Positions 39,318-48,123 of a stretch of DNA of 64,000 nt are shown here, piece by piece. Positions within the stretch are counted from its first letter, which is position 1. Each line of letters opens with the position of its first letter. The DNA is from Alcanivoracaceae bacterium. GTDB taxonomy: Bacteria > Pseudomonadota > Gammaproteobacteria > Xanthomonadales > Marinicellaceae. Location: assembly GCA_016744455.1 (NCBI GenBank), contig JADGEI010000005.1, forward strand, positions 62,001-126,000, given 5' to 3'. The notes under the pieces were generated by a model. The model was not told the origin of the DNA. It saw only the letters and a program-made list of their open reading frames with translations, and did not search any database. Position numbers and translations under genes: made by a program.

Positions 39318-39472
39318 TTATATATATTTAATTATGAAACAACTTCATATTTTAAAATAATTAGGTGCTTTTTTCTTGATTTTCATTAGCGTCTTCGTGT
39401 CATTGAGAGAGTATATTTTTTTAAATTTGCTTTCATGTACTGCATGGTAAACAATACTTGATTTTAACTACT

Positions 39473-40909
39473 TCATTCAAGCGTCTTAGCAAACTCAGCT
39501 ACTTTTTTTGTAAGAGGGATCCATTCTTTATTGTGTTCACTCATATTAATGGTTTTTAAAATCCCGTTTTCCACAATAATTTTACCATTTACAATCGTAT
39601 GAGTAACATTTTGTGGGTAGGCTGAAAAAGCAATTGTTGCGTAAGGGTCGTAGTTAGGTTGAGTGTTAGCTGCATCTGTATCGACGATTATAATGTCGGC
39701 TTTTTTGCCGACTTCTAAGGAACCTATTTCACTTTCCATGTCTAAAGCACGTGCACCTCCCATGGTTGACATATCGACCAGTTCAAAAGGTGTAAAACGA
39801 GATTCGTCTTTACTTGGTAACCGTGCAACAGAGGCAGCATAACCCATCACATTAAAAATATCCATTTGGTTAGAACTCATTGGTCCGTCGGTACCTAAAC
39901 CTATGTCTAAATCCATTTTGTACATGTCATAGGCGGGTGATATTCCAGTACCGGCACGGCTATTGGCTTTAGGGTTGTGGGAAATGCCAACTCCGTATTT
40001 TTTTAAAATTTTCATGTCATTTTTATCTAAAAAAATGACATGAGCAGCTAACAGTTTATCAGATAAAAAATTAATATCTTCTAGGTACTTTATAATAGAT
40101 TGATTTTCAGGTATCGGATTTATGCGTTCGCTAATTAGCTTTTTTTCTCCTGCCGATTCTGCCACATGGACCAACATGGGAACATTTTCTTTTTCAGCAA
40201 GTTCTTTGGATTTTAATAACCACTCAGGAGTTACAGTGTATGTTGCATGCGGTGCTATTGCTGGAGTAACTAAGGGATGGTTTTTCCAATCGATTATGTA
40301 TTTTTTGGCATATTCAAAACCGCCATATGGTTTTGGAGCATCAACCACAGGAAATTGCATGACAGTTTCACCTAAAACCCCTCGAATACCTACCTCAGCA
40401 ACTGATTTTGCCACTTCATCTTCATGGTAATACATGTCTGTTACTAGTGTGACACCTGATAAAGCAAGTTCTATTGCTGCTTGGCGTGAGGCAATACGGA
40501 TAAGATTGCGTGATAAAAGTTCTTTTTCCAATGGAAAGAAAAATTTAAATAAACGATTGTTTACACCATTCTCTCCAAGTCCACGAAAGGCAATCATAGG
40601 AATGTGGTTGTGTAAGTTAACCATGCCTGGCATAGCAATATCACCATTAGCATTGATAGTCTTTTTAGCCATGTATTGTGAGGCGATTGTGTTTTCGCCA
40701 ATGGCGATTATTCGATTATTTTGAATAACAATAACTCCATTTTCATAGAGGGTCTTATTCTTATCCATAGTTAAAATTTGCGCATGACTTATTATCAAAT
40801 CAACAGCAGTTTGAGGCGGTTGGACTTGGGCATGACATAATCCTGTAAATAGTACATTAATTAGCACTAATGACTCTATCAAACAAAGTCTCTTATTATT
40901 TATTTTCAT
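39473..40909 (-). CDS. Exported amidohydrolase (SAH/MTA deaminase-like subfamily)
   Basis: This 478-residue metal-dependent hydrolase is of the TRZ/ATZ/MtaD group, which deaminates or dechlorinates heterocycles such as S-adenosylhomocysteine, methylthioadenosine or guanine. Metal ligands are visible in NLHNH, HVAES, AAHVI and GTDG, and the C-terminal strand has EVGKKADIIIVD. Unlike cytosolic family members it begins with a hydrophobic signal-like stretch (residues about 8-28, ending CHAQV). That puts it in the periplasm or makes it a lipoprotein. The substrate is not determined. It is a single gene. Confidence 0.82.
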   Translation of the reverse strand: MKINNKRLCLIESLVLINVLFTGLCHAQVQPPQTAVDLIISHAQILTMDKNKTLYENGVIVIQNNRIIAIGENTIASQYMAKKTINANGDIAMPGMVNLHNHIPMIAFRGLGENGVNNRLFKFFFPLEKELLSRNLIRIASRQAAIELALSGVTLVTDMYYHEDEVAKSVAEVGIRGVLGETVMQFPVVDAPKPYGGFEYAKKYIIDWKNHPLVTPAIAPHATYTVTPEWLLKSKELAEKENVPMLVHVAESAGEKKLISERINPIPENQSIIKYLEDINFLSDKLLAAHVIFLDKNDMKILKKYGVGISHNPKANSRAGTGISPAYDMYKMDLDIGLGTDGPMSSNQMDIFNVMGYAASVARLPSKDESRFTPFELVDMSTMGGARALDMESEIGSLEVGKKADIIIVDTDAANTQPNYDPYATIAFSAYPQNVTHTIVNGKIIVENGILKTINMSEHNKEWIPLTKKVAEFAKTLE

Positions 40910-41090
40910 TTTTGCCTCATGTTACTAATTCTGAATATGCTGTAGCTATTGTATCGTTTGAAGCGTTAAAAGGGTGGGTTTTTACGAAATGACACAGTGA
41001 AAAAACTCTGTCCACAACTTCGAGTAAAATCTAATTTAGGGATGCCTCACCAAATTGGCTGTAACTAGGATGACGTTTTTAACTAGATTA

Positions 41091-41951
41091 TTACCTAATC
41101 AATAAAAAATTAGTATCACTTTGTTGTATCATTTTGGTTGTGAAGCTGCCAAAGAAAAAGCCATGTAACTTTCCATGCGAAAAAGCGCCCATTGCGGTTA
41201 TATCAATTTTATTTTTTTCCTGATAATTAGTTAGCTGTTGCAAGGTGTCACCTTTAAGTGTTTTTTTAATAACTGTTGCACTTGAATTAGCTAGAATATT
41301 TTCTGCTTCAGTGACTAAGTTTTTAGTAAGTTCTTGATCATTTGAAACACTTACAATGTGAATTTCCAAGGGTTCTTTGTAGATGGTGTCTTGTGAAATC
41401 ATCTCTAAGGCACGCTTGGAAGTTGGGCTACCATTGTAGGCAAACATTACTTTTTTTGGTTGGGTAAACTCTTTTTTTGCTATAAATACAGGTGTGGTGG
41501 TGGATTTGATTGCGTTTTCTAGATGAAAACCTAAACCTGATTCATTGTTTTGATGGTCTTTACCCTTGGATCCAAGCATAACTAAAGCGATTTCGTCGCT
41601 TAAATCTTCAATGGCTTCTGGCAATGTACCGTGTCGAAGTTTGGCAACAACATCAGTAAGACCTGCTTCAATGATGGATTGTTTTGCACTGTTTAAAATT
41701 TCTTTGCCTTTGGCTAATAGTTTTTTGCTTTTTTCGCGTTCTTCATTGGACAGTTCCTTTAGCAGTTCGCGTCGAATGTTTGGTGTTAGATTACCTTCAT
41801 GGTGAAGGTTTTCGGTGTTATGGGAATGTTCTATGGTATGCAATAATTTAATTGTCATTCCATTACTTTTCGCTAACCAAATTGCGTACTGTAGTAAAGA
41901 GTCACTAATGGAAGAACCATCGATTCCAACTAGGATATATTTATTAATCAT
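41091..41951 (-). CDS. Two-domain universal stress protein
   Basis: This 286-residue protein has two UspA-like alpha/beta domains in tandem: YILVGIDGSS at the start, and KVMFAYNGSPTSKRAL opening the second. The second ends in an ATP-loop-like MGAFSHGKLHGFFFGSFT and the family's LLIR end. Universal stress proteins bind ATP or sense stress; here the partner is probably the SulP transporter, whose gene ends 1 base upstream. The ATG at 41951 has GGTGGG before it and is preferred over the GTG at 41963. Confidence 0.9.
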   Translation of the reverse strand: MINKYILVGIDGSSISDSLLQYAIWLAKSNGMTIKLLHTIEHSHNTENLHHEGNLTPNIRRELLKELSNEEREKSKKLLAKGKEILNSAKQSIIEAGLTDVVAKLRHGTLPEAIEDLSDEIALVMLGSKGKDHQNNESGLGFHLENAIKSTTTPVFIAKKEFTQPKKVMFAYNGSPTSKRALEMISQDTIYKEPLEIHIVSVSNDQELTKNLVTEAENILANSSATVIKKTLKGDTLQQLTNYQEKNKIDITAMGAFSHGKLHGFFFGSFTTKMIQQSDTNFLLIR

Positions 41952-41952
41952 A

Positions 41953-43542
41953 TTAATGCCCACCCATTATCTTATCAATTTCATCTGGATTATCATGCAC
42001 AGCAAATTTATCTAGCATGGTCTCGCTTGCGCTATTTAATCCAACTATTGTTACATCGGTTCCTTCACGGCGTAATTTTATCACAACTTTATCCAATGCT
42101 GCTACAGCAGTTATGTCATAAAAGTGTGCGCGTTTAACATTTATCACAATTTTATCGACAGCTTCTTTAAAGTCAAAATAAGAAATAAATTTGTCAGAAG
42201 AATTGAAAAACACTTGACCTACAACGTGATAAGTTCTGGTATCATTTTCATCAGTGTAATTAGATTTTACGTACATAAATTGGCTAAGTTTTTGCGCCAA
42301 AAATAGTGAACCGATTAAAATACCAGTAAAGACACCAAAAGCTAAATTGTGGGTATAAACAACAACAATTACAGTAGCAATCATGACAATGCTAGAGTTT
42401 TTTGGGTTGGTTTTCAGTTCTTTAATTGATGACCAACTGAATGTACCAATTGAGACCATGATCATGACAGCAACTAATGCCGCCATGGGTACGATTTTGA
42501 GAATATCGCTTAGAAAAACAACCAATACCAGTAAAAACACGCCAGCTACTAGGGTGGATAAGCGTCCACGCCCTCCTGACTTTACATTGATAATGGATTG
42601 GCCAATCATGGCACAGCCGGCCATGCCTCCAATAAGACCAGAACCGATATTGGCAATCCCTTGGCCTTTACATTCGCGCTTTTTATCGCTCTCAGTATCG
42701 GTTAATTCATCAATAACACTTGCTGTCATTAACGATTCTAACAAACCGACAATTGCAATTGATGCAGAATAAGGAAAAATAATTTTGAGTGTTTCCCATG
42801 TAAATGGAATATCAGGCCATAAGAATATAGGTAATGTGTCAGGTAAATCCCCCATATCATTAATGGTTCTTACATCAATTTTTAGATAATAAGCAAGAAT
42901 TGTTAAGGAGATAATGTTAACCAACGGAGAAGGTAATATTTTACCAATATAAGGAACGTATGGGAAAAGGTAAATTATTCCTAGTCCTAACGCAACAAGA
43001 GCATATACTTGCCATGTAACGTCCGTTAATTCGGGTAATTGTGCCATGAAAATTAGTATGGCGAGAGCATTTAAAAAACCTGTCATGACAGATTTTGAAA
43101 CAAAGCTCATGAATTTATGTAGATTTAGATAACCAGCAACAATTTGTAAAACACCTGCTAAGACTGATGCTGCAAGCAGATATTGTAAGCCAAATTGTTT
43201 GACCAGGGTAACCATTAAGAGAGCTGTTGCAGCTGTTGCTGCAGAAATCATGCCTGCCCGGCCGCCAACAAATGCTATCATAACGGCTATGGCGAAAGAG
43301 GCATACAATCCAACTTTGGGGTCAACTCCTGCAATGACAGAAAAAGCTATAGCTTCAGGTATTAAGGCGAGTGCAACGACAATGCCAGCAAGAATATCGC
43401 CTTTGATGTTCCCTAACCAGTCTGTTTTCGGTGATAATAACATGATTATTAGAATTGTAAAAATAAGGCGCGGTTTATACCACATCCATTTCAAGAAAAG
43501 AAACTTTAACCAGACATTATTTAAAATAGGGTTAATATGCAT
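41953..43542 (-). CDS. SulP-family anion transporter with STAS domain
   Basis: This 529-residue (or 496) inner-membrane transporter is of the SulP/SLC26 family. It has about 10-14 helices, including [21 protein letters not shown] and the [15 protein letters not shown] motif. A cytoplasmic STAS domain occupies the last 110 residues ([16 protein letters not shown]). Substrates include sulfate and bicarbonate. The pairing with a universal stress protein and the family branch favour bicarbonate, which is inference. The start is uncertain: the longest frame begins at 43542, but the ATG at 43443 starts nearer to the usual N-terminus. No ribosome site marks either. Confidence 0.88.
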   Translation of the reverse strand: MHINPILNNVWLKFLFLKWMWYKPRLIFTILIIMLLSPKTDWLGNIKGDILAGIVVALALIPEAIAFSVIAGVDPKVGLYASFAIAVMIAFVGGRAGMISAATAATALLMVTLVKQFGLQYLLAASVLAGVLQIVAGYLNLHKFMSFVSKSVMTGFLNALAILIFMAQLPELTDVTWQVYALVALGLGIIYLFPYVPYIGKILPSPLVNIISLTILAYYLKIDVRTINDMGDLPDTLPIFLWPDIPFTWETLKIIFPYSASIAIVGLLESLMTASVIDELTDTESDKKRECKGQGIANIGSGLIGGMAGCAMIGQSIINVKSGGRGRLSTLVAGVFLLVLVVFLSDILKIVPMAALVAVMIMVSIGTFSWSSIKELKTNPKNSSIVMIATVIVVVYTHNLAFGVFTGILIGSLFLAQKLSQFMYVKSNYTDENDTRTYHVVGQVFFNSSDKFISYFDFKEAVDKIVINVKRAHFYDITAVAALDKVVIKLRREGTDVTIVGLNSASETMLDKFAVHDNPDEIDKIMGGH

Positions 43543-43695
43543 AAAACAAAGTTTGTAAACTTGTAACTAAGAAATGGTCGCTCTTCGTTATTGATTTCAA
43601 GAAGTTAACAAAACGCGGTGTTACAGATTACGATTAAATGGGAGGTAGAGATTTGTGTGTTAACTTTCTATTTCAGTGTAGGTTATCTAATTTTT

Positions 43696-43726
43696 ATCTG
43701 GATTTAGAAAGACTCTAAACCCAGAT
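43696..43726. other. Stem-loop between tolC and the SulP gene
   Basis: ATCTGG pairs with CCAGAT and, after one mismatch, TTTAGA pairs with TCTAAA around a 5-base loop. It lies just past the tolC stop on the minus strand. No T-run follows on that strand, so termination is possible but not classic. Confidence 0.4.
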
Positions 43727-43738
43727 ATTTGATAGTGT

Positions 43739-45100
43739 TTATTTCAAGATTGTATTGATTGTATTAATGTCTTTTTCAGCTAAGTTTCCAGCAGAACGTT
43801 TCAGCTGTAAATACTGTATAAAATAATCATACTTTGCTTTTGAGTAATCTCTTTGTGCTTGGTATAAACTACGTTGTGAATTAAGAACATCAACAATAGT
43901 ACGTGTGCCCACTTCATAGCCTGCCTCAGTAGCCTCTAAACCACTTTCTGCTGAGACCATGGCTAGTTTTCTTGCTTGAACACTACTGTTTGCTGCAAGT
44001 GTGCCATGATAGGCATTTCTTACTTTACGAACAGTGCCACGCCTTGATTGCTCATATCTGTCCATAGCTGCCTTATGATTGTGAATGGATTGTTTAACCT
44101 GAGAAGATGTCCTGCCACCCGAATATATTGGCACATTAACACTTAAGGTTGCAGTATTAGACTCGGATCGACGATCTGTTTCAAAGACATCGACGATAAA
44201 TTGGCCAGGATTGTTTGGATCTGGTCTTGATTGAGAAAATGTTGCATTTGGGTTTAGGGAGTTATTCCTAGAAAGGTTCAAAGATAAAGTGGGATAATGC
44301 CCTGCTTTATTAAGTGATATTTGCCTATCTGAGATATCAGCGTTAAGTTTTGCTGCTGCAAGATCAGGATTTTGTGCTATTGCGATTTCTTGATAAGCAT
44401 CCATCGGTTGCAATTTTAAAATATCAAAATCGACATCATCTGGAACTGGGGTGATTTTTTCATAGTATTTTTGTGATATTTCAAATAAAGCCTCTTTAGC
44501 ATCTTCTAGTTGGTTGTTAGCTATGATCACTGAAGCCCTTGCCCCATCAAATCGCGCACGTGCTTCATGAACATCAGTAATTGCTGCCAGACCAACTTCA
44601 AACCTTTGTTCTGCTTGGTCAAGTTGCCTTTGAATGGCTTTTTCTTCCGCTTTTGAAAAAACCAAGCTATCTTTAGCGCCTAATACATTAAAGTAACTTT
44701 GGGCAACACGCAGAATAAAGTCTTGGTAAGCCATGTCATAATCTGCTATGGATTTTAGTATTTGAATTTTTGAAATTTTATAATTCTCATAATTTTTATG
44801 ATCATATAAGGATTGTGAGACACCAATGTTCCAACTTTTTGTATCTATATCAAAAGTGTCTTGAGGTATTAAACTCCCACCATTTTCATTTTCACCTTGG
44901 TTTTTATTCCAACCGCCATTGATTTGAGGTAAGAAAGCTGAAAAAGCTTGTTTCTTTCCTTCAGCACTAGCGTCGAGTGTGTGTTTGGCAGCGGATAAAA
45001 GTGGGTCATGTAACTCACTTTGTTTAAAAATTTCAGTTAAGTCAGCACAGTTGGCAGAAAAGCTGAAGGCAATAGCAATACTTAGAATGTTTTTTTTCAT
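43739..45100 (-). CDS. tolC: TolC-family outer-membrane efflux channel
   Basis: This 453-residue exported protein has a signal peptide (1-18, ending NCA) and two outer membrane efflux repeats. Features include the coiled helices ARFDGARASVIIANNQLEDAKEAL, VNVPIYSGGRTSSQVKQ and the GTRTIVDVLNSQRSLYQAQRDYSKAKYDY motif near the end. TolC makes the channel-tunnel for type I secretion and drug efflux, including export of large repeat proteins. It follows a pcm-like methyltransferase gene by 15 bases, a common arrangement. The inner-membrane partners are not in the window. Confidence 0.93.
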   Translation of the reverse strand: MKKNILSIAIAFSFSANCADLTEIFKQSELHDPLLSAAKHTLDASAEGKKQAFSAFLPQINGGWNKNQGENENGGSLIPQDTFDIDTKSWNIGVSQSLYDHKNYENYKISKIQILKSIADYDMAYQDFILRVAQSYFNVLGAKDSLVFSKAEEKAIQRQLDQAEQRFEVGLAAITDVHEARARFDGARASVIIANNQLEDAKEALFEISQKYYEKITPVPDDVDFDILKLQPMDAYQEIAIAQNPDLAAAKLNADISDRQISLNKAGHYPTLSLNLSRNNSLNPNATFSQSRPDPNNPGQFIVDVFETDRRSESNTATLSVNVPIYSGGRTSSQVKQSIHNHKAAMDRYEQSRRGTVRKVRNAYHGTLAANSSVQARKLAMVSAESGLEATEAGYEVGTRTIVDVLNSQRSLYQAQRDYSKAKYDYFIQYLQLKRSAGNLAEKDINTINTILK

Positions 45101-45115
45101 ATTAAATTGTATGTT

Positions 45116-45766
45116 TTATAGTTCAAATAGAGTTGAGTCGTCATTTGTTTGTAAGGGTTGGACAACAGTTTCAAATAAAGTTTCAATTTGTGCTTGTCCT
45201 TCTGTATTTTTTGTAATTAAACAAGCAGACATAACAGGACCTTTACCAATAATGGCAAAAATCTTACCATCTTGTTTAATGTTTTTGAGTAAAAAATTTG
45301 GAGTTTCTGTAAATGAACCTGTGGCAACAATACAATCAAATTTATAAGTAGAGTTGTAATTATAGATATTGTTACAACTACACTTGGTATTTTTAATGTC
45401 AGATTCTTTAAGTTTGTAGATAGCATCATCAATAAAATCTTGATAAATATCTATGCTGGTAACATGGTCACTTGTTAACGCTAATAATGCCGTCATGTAT
45501 GCACTTCCAGTACCAATTTCTAACACTTTTTCTTTACCGGTTAACTCTAATGTTTGAAGAATTCGCCCTTCTAAAATAGGTTTCATCATAAACTCATCAT
45601 GAGCAAGTGGTATTTCGAAATCTGTAAAAGCGAGTTTACGATGTTCGACAGGAACAAACTCTTCGCGTTGTAATTTACGCATTAAGTTGATATTTTCTGG
45701 ACTCACAAAATCCCAAGTACGGATTTGATTAAGTAACATATTTTGTCTGGCAGTATTAAAATTCAT
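45116..45766 (-). CDS. Protein-L-isoaspartate O-methyltransferase-like protein
   Basis: This 216-residue class I methyltransferase is of the PCMT family: QIRTWDF and LAHDEFMMKP near the start, then the SAM-binding VLEIGTGSAYMTALLA. PCMT repairs isoaspartyl residues. The members encoded upstream of tolC form a side branch that often lacks parts of the isoAsp-binding site, so activity is uncertain. The order pcm-like then tolC fits what is known in related genomes. It is divergent from rsmG. Confidence 0.82.
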   Translation of the reverse strand: MNFNTARQNMLLNQIRTWDFVSPENINLMRKLQREEFVPVEHRKLAFTDFEIPLAHDEFMMKPILEGRILQTLELTGKEKVLEIGTGSAYMTALLALTSDHVTSIDIYQDFIDDAIYKLKESDIKNTKCSCNNIYNYNSTYKFDCIVATGSFTETPNFLLKNIKQDGKIFAIIGKGPVMSACLITKNTEGQAQIETLFETVVQPLQTNDDSTLFEL

Positions 45767-45863
45767 TATAATTTCCTAAATTCTTGGTTCTTTGTGTGCA
45801 GAGTTATTATAATTGCACACTTTATCTCGTTTCTATTAATAACACAATGTGCTAAAAGTCATC

Positions 45864-46499
45864 ATGTCAACTGAAAATTTCGTAAAATTATTATCTCAAG
45901 GGTTAAGTCAGCTCACTATAGATCAAAGTCATGTTGAAAGGCTTTTGACCTTTTTAAGATTGCTGGAAAAATGGAATAAAACGTATAATATTACAGCGAT
46001 TCGTGACTTTGAAAAAATGATAATTTTACATGTTCTTGATAGTGCAGCAGTTTACCGTTATTTGACTGGAAACTCAATCATTGATGTAGGAACAGGTGGT
46101 GGAATACCTGGAATAATCTTTGCAATCATCAATCCACAACTAAAAGTGACATTGTTAGATAGTAGTCAAAAGAAAATGCGCTTTTTAAGATTTGTTCAAA
46201 GGCAGATGAAATTAGATAATATAGAGATTGTTTGCATGAGAGTTGAGAAATATCAAGCCAAAACTCCTTATGATGTGGTAATATCTCGAGCCTTTACAGA
46301 AGTCGGTAATTTTCTAAAGTTAGCGGGTCATCTATGTGCATCGGATGGGTACATTTATGCTATGAAGGGCCCTAGAAAAGAATCCGAGCAAAATTCAGAA
46401 CAATTTGGTTTCAAATTACATCAGGAAATTGATGTTAAAGTACCATTTCTGGATGCACAACGACGATTATTGGTATTTAATAAATATGAAAAAAAATAA
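45864..46499 (+). CDS. rsmG: 16S rRNA (guanine527-N7)-methyltransferase RsmG
   Basis: RsmG (GidB) methylates G527 of 16S rRNA using SAM. The 211-residue protein has WNKTYNITAIRD, the SAM motif DVGTGGGIPGI and the LLDSSQKKMRFL strand, then VISRAFTEVGNF. The ATG at 45864 is preferred to a GTG at 45849; neither has a good ribosome site. The rsmG-parA-parB order is a classic origin-proximal block, but mnmG, usually just upstream, is replaced by pcm/tolC. Confidence 0.93.
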   Translation: MSTENFVKLLSQGLSQLTIDQSHVERLLTFLRLLEKWNKTYNITAIRDFEKMIILHVLDSAAVYRYLTGNSIIDVGTGGGIPGIIFAIINPQLKVTLLDSSQKKMRFLRFVQRQMKLDNIEIVCMRVEKYQAKTPYDVVISRAFTEVGNFLKLAGHLCASDGYIYAMKGPRKESEQNSEQFGFKLHQEIDVKVPFLDAQRRLLVFNKYEKK

Positions 46500-47265
46500 A
46501 ATTATTGCTATAGCCAATCAAAAAGGCGGTGTTGGAAAGACAACAACCAGTGTCAACCTAGCTGTGGGATTGTCAGCCCTTGGGCATAAGGTGCTATTAG
46601 TTGATTTAGATCCGCAAGGAAATGCAACCATGGCCTGCGGTATTAATTCCAGAGAAACCACACCAAATGCTTGTGAATTATTATTGGGCGAAGAGACAAT
46701 TAATAATGTGATTATAACATCCGAAAGTTCAGGTATCGATGTAATTACTTCAAATACGGATTTAACAGCAGCTGAATTAGAATTAATGGATTTTGCTAAT
46801 CCTGAAAAAAAATTAAAGAAAAAACTCAAGCACCTAAGAAAGTTTGGCATTAGTTATGATTATATCATTATTGATTGCCCTCCTTCATTAAGCATATTAA
46901 CAATCAACGCTTTGGTTGCTGCTAAAGGTGTTATTATCCCAATGCAATGTGAATACTATGCACTTGAAGGATTGGCCTCATTACTCGAAACAATCGAAAG
47001 GATACAAACCACCATAAATTCAAAGCTTAAAATAGAAGGAATAATACGCACCATGTATGATGGACGTAATAATTTAGCCAATGATGTTTCTGCGCAATTG
47101 GTTCAACACTTTGATGATAAATTATATATTACAGTAATACCCAGAAATGTGCGTGTAGCAGAAGCACCATCACATGGTATGTCAGTCATTGAATATGACA
47201 AAACATCGCGAGGTGCAGTTGCCTATTTAGGCTTAGCTGCAGAAGTTGCAAGAGGAAATAGTTAA
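46486..47265 (+). CDS. parA: Chromosome partitioning ATPase ParA (Soj)
   Basis: ParA is a Walker-type ATPase that, with ParB and parS sites, segregates the chromosome origin. The 259-residue protein has the deviant Walker A ANQKGGVGKTT at residues about 8-18, Walker A' VDLDPQGNAT and Walker B IIIDCPPSL. The ATG at 46486 lies inside the last codons of rsmG (14-base overlap), suggesting translational coupling. A longer frame from 46405 is excluded by family length. It overlaps parB by one base (TAATG). Confidence 0.95.
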   Translation: MKKNKIIAIANQKGGVGKTTTSVNLAVGLSALGHKVLLVDLDPQGNATMACGINSRETTPNACELLLGEETINNVIITSESSGIDVITSNTDLTAAELELMDFANPEKKLKKKLKHLRKFGISYDYIIIDCPPSLSILTINALVAAKGVIIPMQCEYYALEGLASLLETIERIQTTINSKLKIEGIIRTMYDGRNNLANDVSAQLVQHFDDKLYITVIPRNVRVAEAPSHGMSVIEYDKTSRGAVAYLGLAAEVARGNS

Positions 47266-48116
47266 TGGCTACCAAGAAAAGAGGTTTGGGGCGTGGACTT
47301 GATGCTTTGTTAGGTGCATCAAAACCCGTGGCAACAAAAGAAGAGAAGAGCAATCTAACTGAGTTGGATGTTGATTTGATGAAACCAGGCAAATACCAAC
47401 CACGTACAAAAATAGATATGATGAAGTTACGTGAATTGGCTGACTCCATAAAAGCACAAGGGATGATTCAACCTGTTATTGTACGTAAAAGCGGGGAAAA
47501 ATATGAAATTATTGCCGGTGAGCGTCGATGGAGAGCTGCACAGATTGCTGAGATAAGAAAGGTTCCTGTTGTTGTTCGTGAAGTTGATGATAGGCAAACC
47601 ATTGCCATGGCATTAATTGAAAATATTCAACGTGAAGATTTAAGCCCTTTGGAGGAAGCTACAGCTTTACAAAGGTTGATAGATAAATTTGAATTAACAC
47701 ACAAACAAGCTGCAGATGCCGTTGGTCGTTCGAGGGCTTCAGTTAGTAATTTATTACGTTTGCTGGAATTGCAAAAAGACGTTAAGAAAATGCTAGATGA
47801 AAAGCAGATTGAAATGGGGCATGCTCGTGCCTTATTGGCACTAGAGAAAAATCAGCAAATAAAAGCGGCAAATGAGATTGTTTCAAAAGCAATGAGTGTT
47901 AGAGTTGCTGAAAAATTTATAAAAAATTATAACCAAGAAAAACCACAAAAGCAAAAGCCACAAACCGATACAGATATTCAAAATTTAGAACAGAAATTAA
48001 CTGAAAAACTTTGTTCAGAAGTTAAAATACAACACGGAAAAACAGGTAAAGGAAAATTAGTCATTAATTATCATTCTGTCGATGAACTGGATGGAATTTT
48101 AGCAAGAATTAAATAA
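47265..48116 (+). CDS. parB: Chromosome partitioning protein ParB
   Basis: ParB binds parS centromere sites, loads and spreads as a CTP-dependent clamp, and stimulates ParA. The 283-residue protein starts with the basic RGLGRGLDALLG. The CTP-binding ParB/Srx domain has IIAGERRWRAAQ and ENIQREDLSPLEEA. An HTH follows (HKQAADAVGRSRASVSNLLRL), then a C-terminal dimerisation region. It directly follows parA. I found no good parS in the window. Confidence 0.95.
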   Translation: MATKKRGLGRGLDALLGASKPVATKEEKSNLTELDVDLMKPGKYQPRTKIDMMKLRELADSIKAQGMIQPVIVRKSGEKYEIIAGERRWRAAQIAEIRKVPVVVREVDDRQTIAMALIENIQREDLSPLEEATALQRLIDKFELTHKQAADAVGRSRASVSNLLRLLELQKDVKKMLDEKQIEMGHARALLALEKNQQIKAANEIVSKAMSVRVAEKFIKNYNQEKPQKQKPQTDTDIQNLEQKLTEKLCSEVKIQHGKTGKGKLVINYHSVDELDGILARIK

Positions 48117-48123
48117 TAGGATC

